The notes beneath the pieces were generated by a model. It did no database searches. It saw nothing but the letters and a program-made list of their open reading frames with translations, and was not told the DNA's origin. The position numbers were made by a program, and so were the translations under genes. Positions 1-5,187 of a stretch of 5,187 nucleotides of DNA are shown one piece after another (within the stretch, counting starts at the first letter, position 1; each line of letters begins with the position of its first letter). Origin of the DNA: Sulfurimonas sp. (GTDB taxonomy: Bacteria; Campylobacterota; Campylobacteria; Campylobacterales; Sulfurimonadaceae); the NCBI GenBank assembly GCA_022712845.1, contig JAFLJV010000148.1:1-5187 (forward strand), read 5' to 3'.

Positions 1-1
1 T

Positions 2-547
2 ACTAAAGATGGTTATGACATTATCATTTTTCCTGAGTCCATTTTTCCATTATTTATGAATAAAACTCCAAAACTTATAGTACAGCTACAAGAATTTTCA
101 AAAGATATAACTATCATAGCAGGTACATTAATTAAAGAGGATTCACTTAATTATAATGTTACTTATATGTTTAATAATGGAAAATATGAAATAGCAAAAA
201 AACTTATTTTAGTTCCTTTTGGAGAATATATACCACTTCCAAAATTTGCACAAAAATTTATAAATGATACTTTTTTTGCTGGTGCATCTGATTTTAAAAC
301 AGCAACTGCACCAACTGATTTTATTATAAAAGGTGTTAAGTTTAGAAATGCTATTTGCTATGAAGCAACATGCAAAGAGATTTATGAAGGTGATGTCAAC
401 TTTGTCATAGCTTCAAGTAATAATGCATGGTTCTCTCCATCAATAGAGCCAACTCTTCAAAAATTACTTATGAGGTATTATGCTCGTAAAAATGGTGTGA
501 CTATTTATCACGCTGCTAACTATAGGGGGACAGGGGTCATTAAGTAA
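2..547 (+). CDS. lnt: Apolipoprotein N-acyltransferase, 5'-partial and with an apparently frameshifted C-terminus
   Basis: Lnt is an inner-membrane enzyme that adds the third acyl chain to the N-terminal cysteine of lipoproteins, using phospholipid as donor. The frame is open from base 2, so the N-terminal membrane segments lie upstream; the ATG at 56 is internal. The visible 181 residues are the nitrilase-like (CN hydrolase) domain. Counting from base 2, FPES contains the catalytic Glu (residue 12), KLILVPFGEYIP the catalytic Lys (67) and the loop Glu (75), and AICYE the catalytic Cys (119); SSNNAWFSPSIEPT follows at 138-151. This equals the E. coli E267/K335/C387 triad. After HAAN (170-173) the reading becomes YRGTGVIK then stop, encoded by unusual G-rich DNA, and the likely native C-terminus resumes in another frame (see 547-603). 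The identification is firm; whether the product still works is unknown. Next gene is ppk1, same strand. Confidence 0.88.
   Translation, partial: TKDGYDIIIFPESIFPLFMNKTPKLIVQLQEFSKDITIIAGTLIKEDSLNYNVTYMFNNGKYEIAKKLILVPFGEYIPLPKFAQKFINDTFFAGASDFKTATAPTDFIIKGVKFRNAICYEATCKEIYEGDVNFVIASSNNAWFSPSIEPTLQKLLMRYYARKNGVTIYHAANYRGTGVIK
521..546. other. G-rich anomalous string at the lnt break, possible insertion scar
   Basis: Bases 525-538 are almost all G or C, in a window that is otherwise roughly 70 percent A+T. They form an imperfect tandem, GGGGACA followed by GGGGTCA. The string lies exactly where lnt stops matching its family. It may be the footprint of a small mobile element or a short foreign insertion. 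I loosely recall GGGGACAG-like strings beside REP-associated Y1 (TnpAREP, COG1943) transposases, but no transposase is present here, so that origin is a guess. Confidence 0.4.
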
Positions 548-603
548 AACTTCATAAACCTTCTCCTAATAAGCTTTTAGATATAATCTCTAAAAAATAT
601 TAA
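547..603 (+). pseudogene. lnt: Probable displaced 3' end of lnt (last ~18 codons in another frame)
   Basis: In the frame starting at 547 the DNA reads KLHKPSPNKLLDIISKKY and stops at 601-603, directly before ppk1. As I remember it, the Helicobacter pylori Lnt ends with HSAN, seven residues, then SPSLLGDILFRKRS. The match of SPNKLLDIISKKY to that tail, at the right place, suggests these codons were once the natural end of lnt. Between HAAN (ending at 520) and the SP codons (starting at 562) there are 41 bases, against about 21 in the remembered homologue. The surplus of about 20 bases is not a multiple of three and fits the observed frame change. This rests on a short similarity and on memory, so confidence is moderate. 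Confidence 0.5.
582..587 (+). promoter_or_regulatory. Possible -10 element upstream of ppk1
   Basis: A perfect TATAAT lies 32 bases before the ppk1 ATG and would place transcription start near 594. No TTGACA-like -35 is present at the usual distance, although sigma-70 promoters of Campylobacterota often lack one. The same bases encode Asp-Ile-Ile in the lnt tail, and TATAAT is common by chance in such A+T-rich DNA, so this is weak. Confidence 0.22.
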
Positions 604-619
604 CCATATAGGCTATTTA

Positions 620-2716
620 ATGTTAAATCTAAAAAATCCTGAACTATATAATAATCGTGAATTATCATGGTTACAATTTAATACTAGAGTTTTAAAACAA
701 GCACAAGATGAATCTCTTCCTCTTTTAGAGCGTTTAAAATTTCTAGCTATTTATGGTACAAATTTAGATGAATTTTATATGATTAGAGTTGCTGGATTAA
801 AAAAACTTTTTGCTGCTGGAGTTATAGTATCTAGTGCTGATAAACTCACTCCACTTCAACAACTTCGAGAAATTAGAGCTTACCTTCATCAAGAACAACA
901 AGTTTTAGAACACTGCATGAGTGGTATACTTAAAAAATTAGAAGCAGAAGGTATAAGTGTAAAATCTTATGATGAAGTAAATCAACATGAAAAAAATTAT
1001 TTAAACAGATTCTTTAATGAAAATATTTATCCTGTAATTATTCCTATTGCTGTAGATGCAACTCACCCCTTCCCTCACTTAAATAATCTTAGTTTTGGTC
1101 TAATTGTAAAGCTAAGTGATAGTGATAACCCATCCATAGAAAGGTTTGGAATCATTCGAGTTCCTAGAGTTTTAACTAGATTTATAGAATTAAATAATAA
1201 TATCTATGTTCCTATTGAATCTATAGTTGCTCAACATGTAGAAGATCTTTTTCCTGGTTATACACTTATAAAATATGCATCATTTAGAGTAACAAGGAAT
1301 GCTGATATAGAGATAGAAGAAGAGGAAGCTGATGATTTTTTGGAGATTCTTGAAGAGGGACTAAAACTTCGTCGTAGGGGTGCAATGGTGAGACTTGAAG
1401 TTGGCTCAGATACAGATGAAGAGATTATTAATTTCTTTAATCGTCATACAAATGTTTATAAAGATGATATTTATAAATTTCATACTTTTTTAAATCTAGC
1501 TAGTCTTTGGCAAATTGTATCAAACAAAGATTTTGCACACCTTCTTTCAGCCCCATATAAACCAAAAAATTTACCACCACTAGATAATACTGAAAACATA
1601 TTTGTAACTCTTGAAAAACAAGATATTTTACTTTATCATCCTTATGAAAGCTTTGATCCAGTTGTTAAACTTATCCACGATGCATCAAAAGATTCAGATG
1701 TTGTTTCTATAAAAATGACACTTTATCGCTCAGGAACTAATTCACCTATAGTTCAAGCACTTATGAATGCTAGTGAATCTGGAAAACAAGTTACAGTTAT
1801 GGTTGAACTAAAAGCAAGATTTGATGAAGAAAACAACTTAATTTGGGCAAAAGCACTTGAAAAAGCTGGTGCACATGTTATATACGGCATTAAAGGTTTT
1901 AAAGTTCACGCAAAAGCAACTTTAATAACTAGAAGAAAAAATGGAAAATTAAAACAATATGCACATCTAGGTACAGGAAACTATAACCCTGCAACTGCAA
2001 AAATATATACTGATATGAGCTATCTAACTTCTAAAGATGAGATAACTAGTGATTTAACAAGATTTTTTCACTTTCTAACTGGTTTTAGTAAAAAAGGTAA
2101 ACTTGATGAATTATATATGTCACCTTCTCAAATTAAACCAAAAATTCTTTCACTTATCCAAAATGAGATGAGAAAAGGCAAAAATGGTCAAATTATTGCA
2201 AAAATCAATTCTCTTGTAGATGAAGATGTTATTCGTGCTTTATATAAAGCTAGTCAAGCTGGTGCAAAAATTGACCTTATAGTTCGTGGTGTATGCTGTT
2301 TAAAACCTGGAATAGAGGGAGTAAGTGAAAATATTAGAGTTATCTCTATTTTAGGAAAGTATCTTGAGCATCCAAGAACATTCTACTTTAAAAATGATGA
2401 TGCTCAAGTTTATATATCATCTGCTGACTGGATGCCAAGAAACCTTATGAGAAGAATCGAGCTTTTAACAGCCATAAAAGATGAAACATCTAGAAATAAA
2501 ATTATTCAAATTTTAAAACTTCAATGTTCAGATAATAACTTAGCACATGAACTTCAAAGTGATGGCTCTTACATAAAGATAAAAAAAGATCACAATAGAT
2601 CTATAAACAACCATAAACTTTTAGAAGACTATGTAAATAGAATCTCTAAAGCAACTAAAAAAGAGAGTTCTAGTTCAATTGATCAACTAGTCTCACGTTT
2701 ATTTATAGAGAGTTAA
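620..2716 (+). CDS. ppk1: Polyphosphate kinase 1
   Basis: PPK1 reversibly transfers the terminal phosphate of ATP to inorganic polyphosphate, which serves as phosphate/energy store and stress polymer; the enzyme is cytoplasmic or membrane-associated. The 698 residues match the usual length of about 690. Domain order is complete: N-terminal helical domain (about 1-110, with NNRELSWLQFN and NLDEFYMIRVAG), middle domain (about 115-320, with VDATHPFPHLNNLSFG at 145-160), and two phospholipase-D-like C-terminal domains. HPYESFDPV is at 340-348. The autophosphorylated histidine is H430 in KVHAK, the second essential histidine is H584 in LEHPR, and the phosphate-binding arginines are R370 and R400; these correspond to E. 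coli H435, H592, R375 and R405. SADWMPRNLMRRIEL (601-615) is the family signature. The start is supported by NNRELSW lying about 10 residues in; only a weak GG at 611-612 precedes it. It ends one base before the next gene, implying co-transcription. Confidence 0.97.
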   Translation: MLNLKNPELYNNRELSWLQFNTRVLKQAQDESLPLLERLKFLAIYGTNLDEFYMIRVAGLKKLFAAGVIVSSADKLTPLQQLREIRAYLHQEQQVLEHCMSGILKKLEAEGISVKSYDEVNQHEKNYLNRFFNENIYPVIIPIAVDATHPFPHLNNLSFGLIVKLSDSDNPSIERFGIIRVPRVLTRFIELNNNIYVPIESIVAQHVEDLFPGYTLIKYASFRVTRNADIEIEEEEADDFLEILEEGLKLRRRGAMVRLEVGSDTDEEIINFFNRHTNVYKDDIYKFHTFLNLASLWQIVSNKDFAHLLSAPYKPKNLPPLDNTENIFVTLEKQDILLYHPYESFDPVVKLIHDASKDSDVVSIKMTLYRSGTNSPIVQALMNASESGKQVTVMVELKARFDEENNLIWAKALEKAGAHVIYGIKGFKVHAKATLITRRKNGKLKQYAHLGTGNYNPATAKIYTDMSYLTSKDEITSDLTRFFHFLTGFSKKGKLDELYMSPSQIKPKILSLIQNEMRKGKNGQIIAKINSLVDEDVIRALYKASQAGAKIDLIVRGVCCLKPGIEGVSENIRVISILGKYLEHPRTFYFKNDDAQVYISSADWMPRNLMRRIELLTAIKDETSRNKIIQILKLQCSDNNLAHELQSDGSYIKIKKDHNRSINNHKLLEDYVNRISKATKKESSSSIDQLVSRLFIES

Positions 2717-2717
2717 T

Positions 2718-3245
2718 ATGCTACACAACTTTAAAGATATGAAACCAAATTTAGGCTCAAACACTTGGGTAGCTGATTCAGCCGATGTTATAGGTGATGT
2801 AACATGTGGTGAAGATTGCTCTATATGGTTTGGTACAGTTGTAAGAGGTGATGTTCACTATATTAGTATTGGTGATAGAGTAAGTATCCAAGATTTAAGT
2901 ATGGTTCATGTAACCCATCATAAAAAAGATGATAGAAGTGATGGTAATCCAACTATCATAGGTGATGATGTAACTATCGGTCATAGAGTTATGCTTCATG
3001 GTTGTATTATAGAAGATGCTTGTTTAATCGGTATGAGTGCTACTATCCTTGATGGAGCTGTTATAAGTAAAGAATCAATTGTCGGTGCTAACTCACTTAT
3101 AACAAAAAACAAAAAATTTCCACCTCGCTCACTTATTATGGGAAGCCCTGCAAAAGTTATAAGAGAATTAAATGATGATGAAGTAAAAGAGCTATATGCT
3201 TCTGCTTCAAGGTATGTAAAATTTAAATCACATTATCAAAATTAA
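2718..3245 (+). CDS. Gamma carbonic anhydrase family protein (left-handed beta-helix, YrdA/CamH-like)
   Basis: This 175-residue protein has the hexapeptide repeats of a left-handed parallel beta-helix, expected to form a trimer with metal at the subunit interfaces. Family members hydrate CO2 to bicarbonate (Cam/CamH) or, in YrdA/PaaY relatives, have poorly defined or thioesterase activity. The three metal-binding histidines are present: H64 (MVHV), H89 (IGHR) and H94 (MLHGC). So are R43 and D45 (VVRGD) and Q58-D59 (SIQD), the other conserved positions. The acidic loop typical of Cam from Methanosarcina is absent, so it belongs to the shorter CamH/YrdA branch. A C-terminal helix begins near 152. 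The ATG follows the ppk1 stop by one base, with a GAGAG ribosome site at 2708-2712 inside the end of ppk1, so translation is probably coupled. Family membership is clear; real carbonic anhydrase activity is an inference from the ligands. Confidence 0.9.
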   Translation: MLHNFKDMKPNLGSNTWVADSADVIGDVTCGEDCSIWFGTVVRGDVHYISIGDRVSIQDLSMVHVTHHKKDDRSDGNPTIIGDDVTIGHRVMLHGCIIEDACLIGMSATILDGAVISKESIVGANSLITKNKKFPPRSLIMGSPAKVIRELNDDEVKELYASASRYVKFKSHYQN

Positions 3246-3266
3246 CAATAAAAAGGGTACTACTTT

Positions 3267-3878
3267 ATGCCAGAGTATTTTATATTTGCAGATATTATTG
3301 GTATCATAGCTTTTGGCATAAGTGGATTTTTAATAGCTATTAAAAATGACTTAGATATTTTAGGCATATTAATAGCTTCTACTCTAACAGCTCTTGGTGG
3401 TGGAATTATAAGAGATGCGATTCTAAGCTCTGCACCTTTTGCATTTACCTCACTTTACCCTGCTATAACACTTACAGCTACTATCTTTTTAGCTTATATA
3501 CTTAAATTATATAAAAAAGCATCTATTGAAAAAAAATTGATATTTGTAGTGAGTGATACCATCGGTTTAGTCGCGTTTAGTATCACTGGTGCTCTTTTAG
3601 CTATAAATGCAGAATATAATTTTTTTGGTATAGTTATTCTTAGTTTTATCACAGCAGTTGGTGGTGGAGTTGCTAGAGACATTATGATAAATCAAGTTCC
3701 TACAGTTTTAATAAGTGATTTTTATGGCTCTATTGCAGTCATAGTTGCCCTTCTCTTGGGAGTAGTACAGTTTTTTAACATTATAAATGAGTTTAGTATA
3801 ATATCTATAGCACTATTTAGTATAGTACTAAGACTTATAGCTTATAAAAAAGGGTGGCGACTACCTAAGTTAAGTTGA
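3267..3878 (+). CDS. TRIC/YadS (UPF0126) family membrane protein, probable cation channel
   Basis: This 203-residue integral inner-membrane protein consists of two similar halves plus a final helix. Half one (D9 to D50) runs from DIIGIIAFGISG to LGGGIIRD; half two (D97 to D138) runs from DTIGLVAFSITG to VGGGVARD, exactly 88 residues later. The GGG-x-x-R-D ends are the signature of the family (old Pfam names UPF0126 and glycine transporter). Prokaryotic TRIC homologues form trimeric monovalent cation channels; the transport substrate here cannot be read from sequence. About seven membrane segments are visible, near 5-25, 30-50, 62-80, 91-113, 119-137, 151-169 and 173-191. The start has a good ribosome site (AAAAGGG, 3251-3257), 21 bases after the carbonic anhydrase gene. 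The C-terminus (KKGWRLPKLS) looks complete, so the downstream insertion sequence did not cut it. Confidence 0.92.
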   Translation: MPEYFIFADIIGIIAFGISGFLIAIKNDLDILGILIASTLTALGGGIIRDAILSSAPFAFTSLYPAITLTATIFLAYILKLYKKASIEKKLIFVVSDTIGLVAFSITGALLAINAEYNFFGIVILSFITAVGGGVARDIMINQVPTVLISDFYGSIAVIVALLLGVVQFFNIINEFSIISIALFSIVLRLIAYKKGWRLPKLS

Positions 3879-3914
3879 TAAATTTTTGCCTCAAAAAAAG
3901 ATGACTTTTCTAAC

Positions 3915-3934
3915 TGATGTGGCTACACTAATTC
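3915..3934 (+). repeat. Candidate left terminal inverted repeat of the IS3-family element
   Basis: The stretch starts TGATGTGGCTACAC, and IS3-family ends begin with 5'-TG. It is more G+C-rich than its flanks and lies 59 bases before the first possible orfA ATG, the normal place for the left end. The partner repeat, expected to end GTGTAGCCACATCA, is not in the window, so the call cannot be confirmed here. Confidence 0.5.
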
Positions 3935-3978
3935 ATACTTAGAAATTAAATAAATCTAAGCTAAAATAAAAGTATGAA
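3932..3978 (+). promoter_or_regulatory. Inverted repeat overlapping the orfA start region (possible translation-blocking hairpin)
   Basis: TTCATACTT at 3932-3940 is perfectly complementary to AAGTATGAA at 3970-3978, which contains the ATG at 3974 and ends beside the AAAAGAG ribosome site (3977-3983) of the ATG at 3992. A smaller competing pair lies inside: CTTAGA 3938-3943 with TCTAAG 3955-3960. A possible internal promoter (TTAGAA 3939-3944, 17-base spacer, TAAAAT 3962-3967) would start RNA after the left arm. Transcripts entering from outside would carry both arms and could fold over the start, while the element's own RNA would not. Such protection is known for IS10 and IS50; here it is inferred. 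Confidence 0.4.
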
Positions 3979-3991
3979 AAGAGTAGAGAAT

Positions 3992-4288
3992 ATGAAAAAT
4001 AGTCAGTACACAAGAGAGTTTAGAGATTCAACCGTGCAGTTAGTGCTAAACAGTGAAGATTCCGTTCTAAAAATTGCTAAAAAACTAGATGTAAATGCTA
4101 AGACAATTTATAACTGGATGAATGAGTATAAAAAGACAAACCAAGATTCAACCAAAGCAGCAGTCAAGTCTCCTAAAGAAACTTTAGAACAAGAAAATAA
4201 AAGGCTAAGACGAGAAACTAAACTCCTTAGACAAGAGCGTGATATATTAAAAAAAGCAGCAGTATACTTTGCAAAAGAAGTTCAGTAA
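3992..4288 (+). CDS. IS3-family transposase OrfA (HTH and leucine zipper)
   Basis: OrfA is the DNA-binding and multimerisation part of an IS3-family transposase, and alone often represses or modulates transposition. From the ATG at 3992 it has 98 residues, the usual size. It opens with [14 protein letters not shown] and a helix-turn-helix of the IS3/Tc1 HTH_8 type ([18 protein letters not shown]). A coiled-coil tail follows with leucines exactly seven apart in [22 protein letters not shown] minus its ends, a classic leucine zipper for OrfA/OrfAB contacts. An in-frame ATG at 3974 would add MKRVEN; I prefer 3992 because AAAAGAG lies 8 bases before it, while 3974 has no ribosome site. Codon LKK near the end overlies the A7 slippery run; without slipping, translation ends in [10 protein letters not shown]. 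Confidence 0.9.
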   Translation: MKNSQYTREFRDSTVQLVLNSEDSVLKIAKKLDVNAKTIYNWMNEYKKTNQDSTKAAVKSPKETLEQENKRLRRETKLLRQERDILKKAAVYFAKEVQ

Positions 4289-4295
4289 AGTATGC
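4249..4295 (+). promoter_or_regulatory. Programmed -1 ribosomal frameshift site: A7 slippery run plus stimulatory hairpin
   Basis: Seven A residues at 4249-4255, read by orfA as TTA AAA AAA GCA, form an in-frame A_AAA_AAA heptamer. Slipping back one base gives AAA AAA AGC and enters the orfB frame, open from 4243. Six bases after the run, 4262-4272 can pair with 4285-4295 as an 11-bp stem (two G-U pairs) around a 12-base loop; the orfA stop (4286-4288) lies in its 3' arm. Spacer and stem suit stimulation of -1 slippage, the standard way IS3-family elements make OrfAB. The fused product would be 390 residues from 3992. The 20 codons between the shift and ATG 4315 include [10 protein letters not shown], wording typical of OrfB amino ends, which supports their translation. 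Confidence 0.8.
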
Positions 4296-4314
4296 GTGGA
4301 TAAAAGATAATAAA

Positions 4315-5163
4315 ATGAGCTTCAATATAAATCTAATGTGTAAAATTTTAAAAGTAAATTTATCAAGCTATTATCATTGGATTAAAAATGGTTGTATAGT
4401 TAAAAAAGTGGATCAAAAACTTAATGAGATGATTGAAACTATTTTTATACAAGGTAGATGCAAGTATGGTACAAGACGATTAAAAGATAAGTTAGAACGA
4501 CTATACGGGCTTATCATTTCAAGAAGAGTCATTGGAAATATTATGAAAGATTTAAATCTAGTGGCAAATAAGAAGAAAAAGTTTAAAGTTAATACAACTG
4601 ATTCAAATCATAACTTATCTGTTGCACCAAATCTTTTAAATAGAGACTTCTATGCATCTGCTCCTGATGAAAAATATGTTGGAGATATAACATATATCCC
4701 AACAAGTCAAGGATGGCTATTTCTTGCAACTGTTATAGATCTATACTCAAGAAAAATTGTTGGCTGGTCAATGGATGATAATATGAAAGTAAATCTGGTT
4801 AATGATGCTTTATATATGGCATTAAAAAATAGAAACCCTCCAAAAGGCTTAATTTGGCATACAGATAGAGGAAGTCAATACGCTTCATACTCTCATAGAG
4901 ATTTATTAAAGAAAAATGGCATCATCCAAAGTATGAGCAGAAAAGGTAATTGTTGGGATAATGCAGTTGCAGAAAGCTTTTTTCACACTTTAAAAACTGA
5001 ACTTACCCATCATGAAGTTTATGAAACTGTTGCTGAAGCTAATCAATCTATTTTTGAATATATAGAAGTTTATTATAATCGACAAAGAATGCATAGCTCA
5101 AATAATAATTATTCTCCAGTTGAGTTTGAGGAGATGATGTTACTAAATGAAATGGTTGCTTAG
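4315..5163 (+). CDS. IS3-family transposase OrfB (DDE integrase catalytic part)
   Basis: OrfB carries the catalytic core that cuts and joins the element's ends, normally as the OrfAB fusion made by frameshifting. The 282 residues show an HTH_21-type segment (about 40-85, with [12 protein letters not shown]) and then the rve/RNase H-fold core. The acidic triad is complete: D124 in VGDITYIP, D184 in WHTDRGSQY and E220 in [10 protein letters not shown], with 35 residues between the last two (DD35E). The C-terminal [20 protein letters not shown] is also typical. The frame is -1 relative to orfA. The ATG at 4315 has no convincing ribosome site (only GGA at 4298-4300, too far), so most product probably begins in orfA and shifts at 4249-4255. 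No frameshift, stop or lost catalytic residue is seen, so the enzyme could be active. Confidence 0.95.
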   Translation: MSFNINLMCKILKVNLSSYYHWIKNGCIVKKVDQKLNEMIETIFIQGRCKYGTRRLKDKLERLYGLIISRRVIGNIMKDLNLVANKKKKFKVNTTDSNHNLSVAPNLLNRDFYASAPDEKYVGDITYIPTSQGWLFLATVIDLYSRKIVGWSMDDNMKVNLVNDALYMALKNRNPPKGLIWHTDRGSQYASYSHRDLLKKNGIIQSMSRKGNCWDNAVAESFFHTLKTELTHHEVYETVAEANQSIFEYIEVYYNRQRMHSSNNNYSPVEFEEMMLLNEMVA

Positions 5164-5187
5164 AATATTTTATTCTTTGTATGATAT

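Larger units (their letters stand above)
3915..5187 (+). mobile_element. IS3-family insertion sequence, right end outside the window
   Basis: The element contains two overlapping-frame transposase genes, orfA and orfB, in the arrangement characteristic of the IS3 family: HTH protein, then DD(35)E integrase-like protein in the -1 frame. The candidate left terminus is the TG at 3915. The sequence after orfB up to base 5187 contains no complement of that terminus, so the right end and any target-site duplication must lie past the window. It sits 36 bases after the TRIC gene stop, in the same orientation, and damages no recognisable gene on its left. Both genes are open and full length, so the copy may be active. 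Element identity is firm; the exact left boundary is a proposal. Confidence 0.85.

Noticed and set aside
56..547. lnt read as a complete 163-residue gene starting at ATG 56
   Set aside because: The frame is open to the left edge and the codons before 56 encode the conserved FPES segment with the catalytic Glu, so the gene is 5'-partial.
3494..3682. Minus-strand open frame of 62 codons
   Set aside because: It lies wholly inside the well-supported TRIC gene on the other strand, has no recognisable family features, and its PPPT/TPP wording is just the complement of the GGG motif.
3883..3909. Possible terminator after the TRIC gene (TTTTT/AAAAA and AAAAG-ATGA-CTTTT pairings)
   Set aside because: The stems are only five pairs, nearly all A-T, and no T-run follows the second; such pairings are expected by chance in this composition.
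5164..5187. Right terminal repeat of the insertion sequence
   Set aside because: The last bases show no match to the complement of the left terminus; the right end must be beyond the window.
1..5187. CRISPR array, tRNA/rRNA genes, toxin-antitoxin or other defence system
   Set aside because: No regularly spaced repeats, no tRNA-like cloverleaf or rRNA stretch, and no unassigned reading frame of useful length was seen; no gap between genes exceeds 115 bases.

Overview
The window is strongly A+T-rich and reads almost entirely on the + strand. The host looks like a member of the Campylobacterota (Sulfurimonas/Arcobacter/Sulfurovum-like). The evidence is base composition, codon use, and an apolipoprotein N-acyltransferase fragment whose wording closely matches the short Helicobacter/Campylobacter form as I remember it. 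The genus cannot be fixed from this sequence.

Positions 1-3878 hold four closely spaced + strand genes that probably form one transcription unit. They are the 3' part of lnt (apolipoprotein N-acyltransferase, 5' end outside the window), ppk1 (polyphosphate kinase, complete), a gamma-class carbonic anhydrase family gene (complete), and a TRIC/YadS-type small membrane channel gene (complete). The gaps are 1 to about 70 bases. Three are housekeeping or envelope/stress functions: lipoprotein maturation, polyphosphate storage, and CO2/bicarbonate or related trimeric beta-helix chemistry. The fourth is a two-repeat cation channel family. No single pathway joins them, so co-transcription is more likely than a dedicated system.

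The 3' end of lnt appears damaged. Just after the conserved HAAN stretch, an anomalous G-rich string (about 521-546) changes the frame and leads to an early stop at 545-547. The apparent original C-terminal codons continue in another frame to a stop at 601-603, 16 bases before ppk1.

From about 3915 to beyond the right edge lies an IS3-family insertion sequence. It has a candidate left terminus, a 9-bp inverted repeat overlapping the upstream orfA start, orfA (HTH plus leucine zipper), and orfB (DDE integrase-like) in the -1 frame. An A7 slippery run is followed after 6 bases by a hairpin, as expected for programmed -1 frameshifting to OrfAB. The right terminus is not in the window.

I see no new defence, CRISPR or biosynthetic system. 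The points most worth a second look are the lnt scar and the two RNA-level control structures of the insertion sequence.
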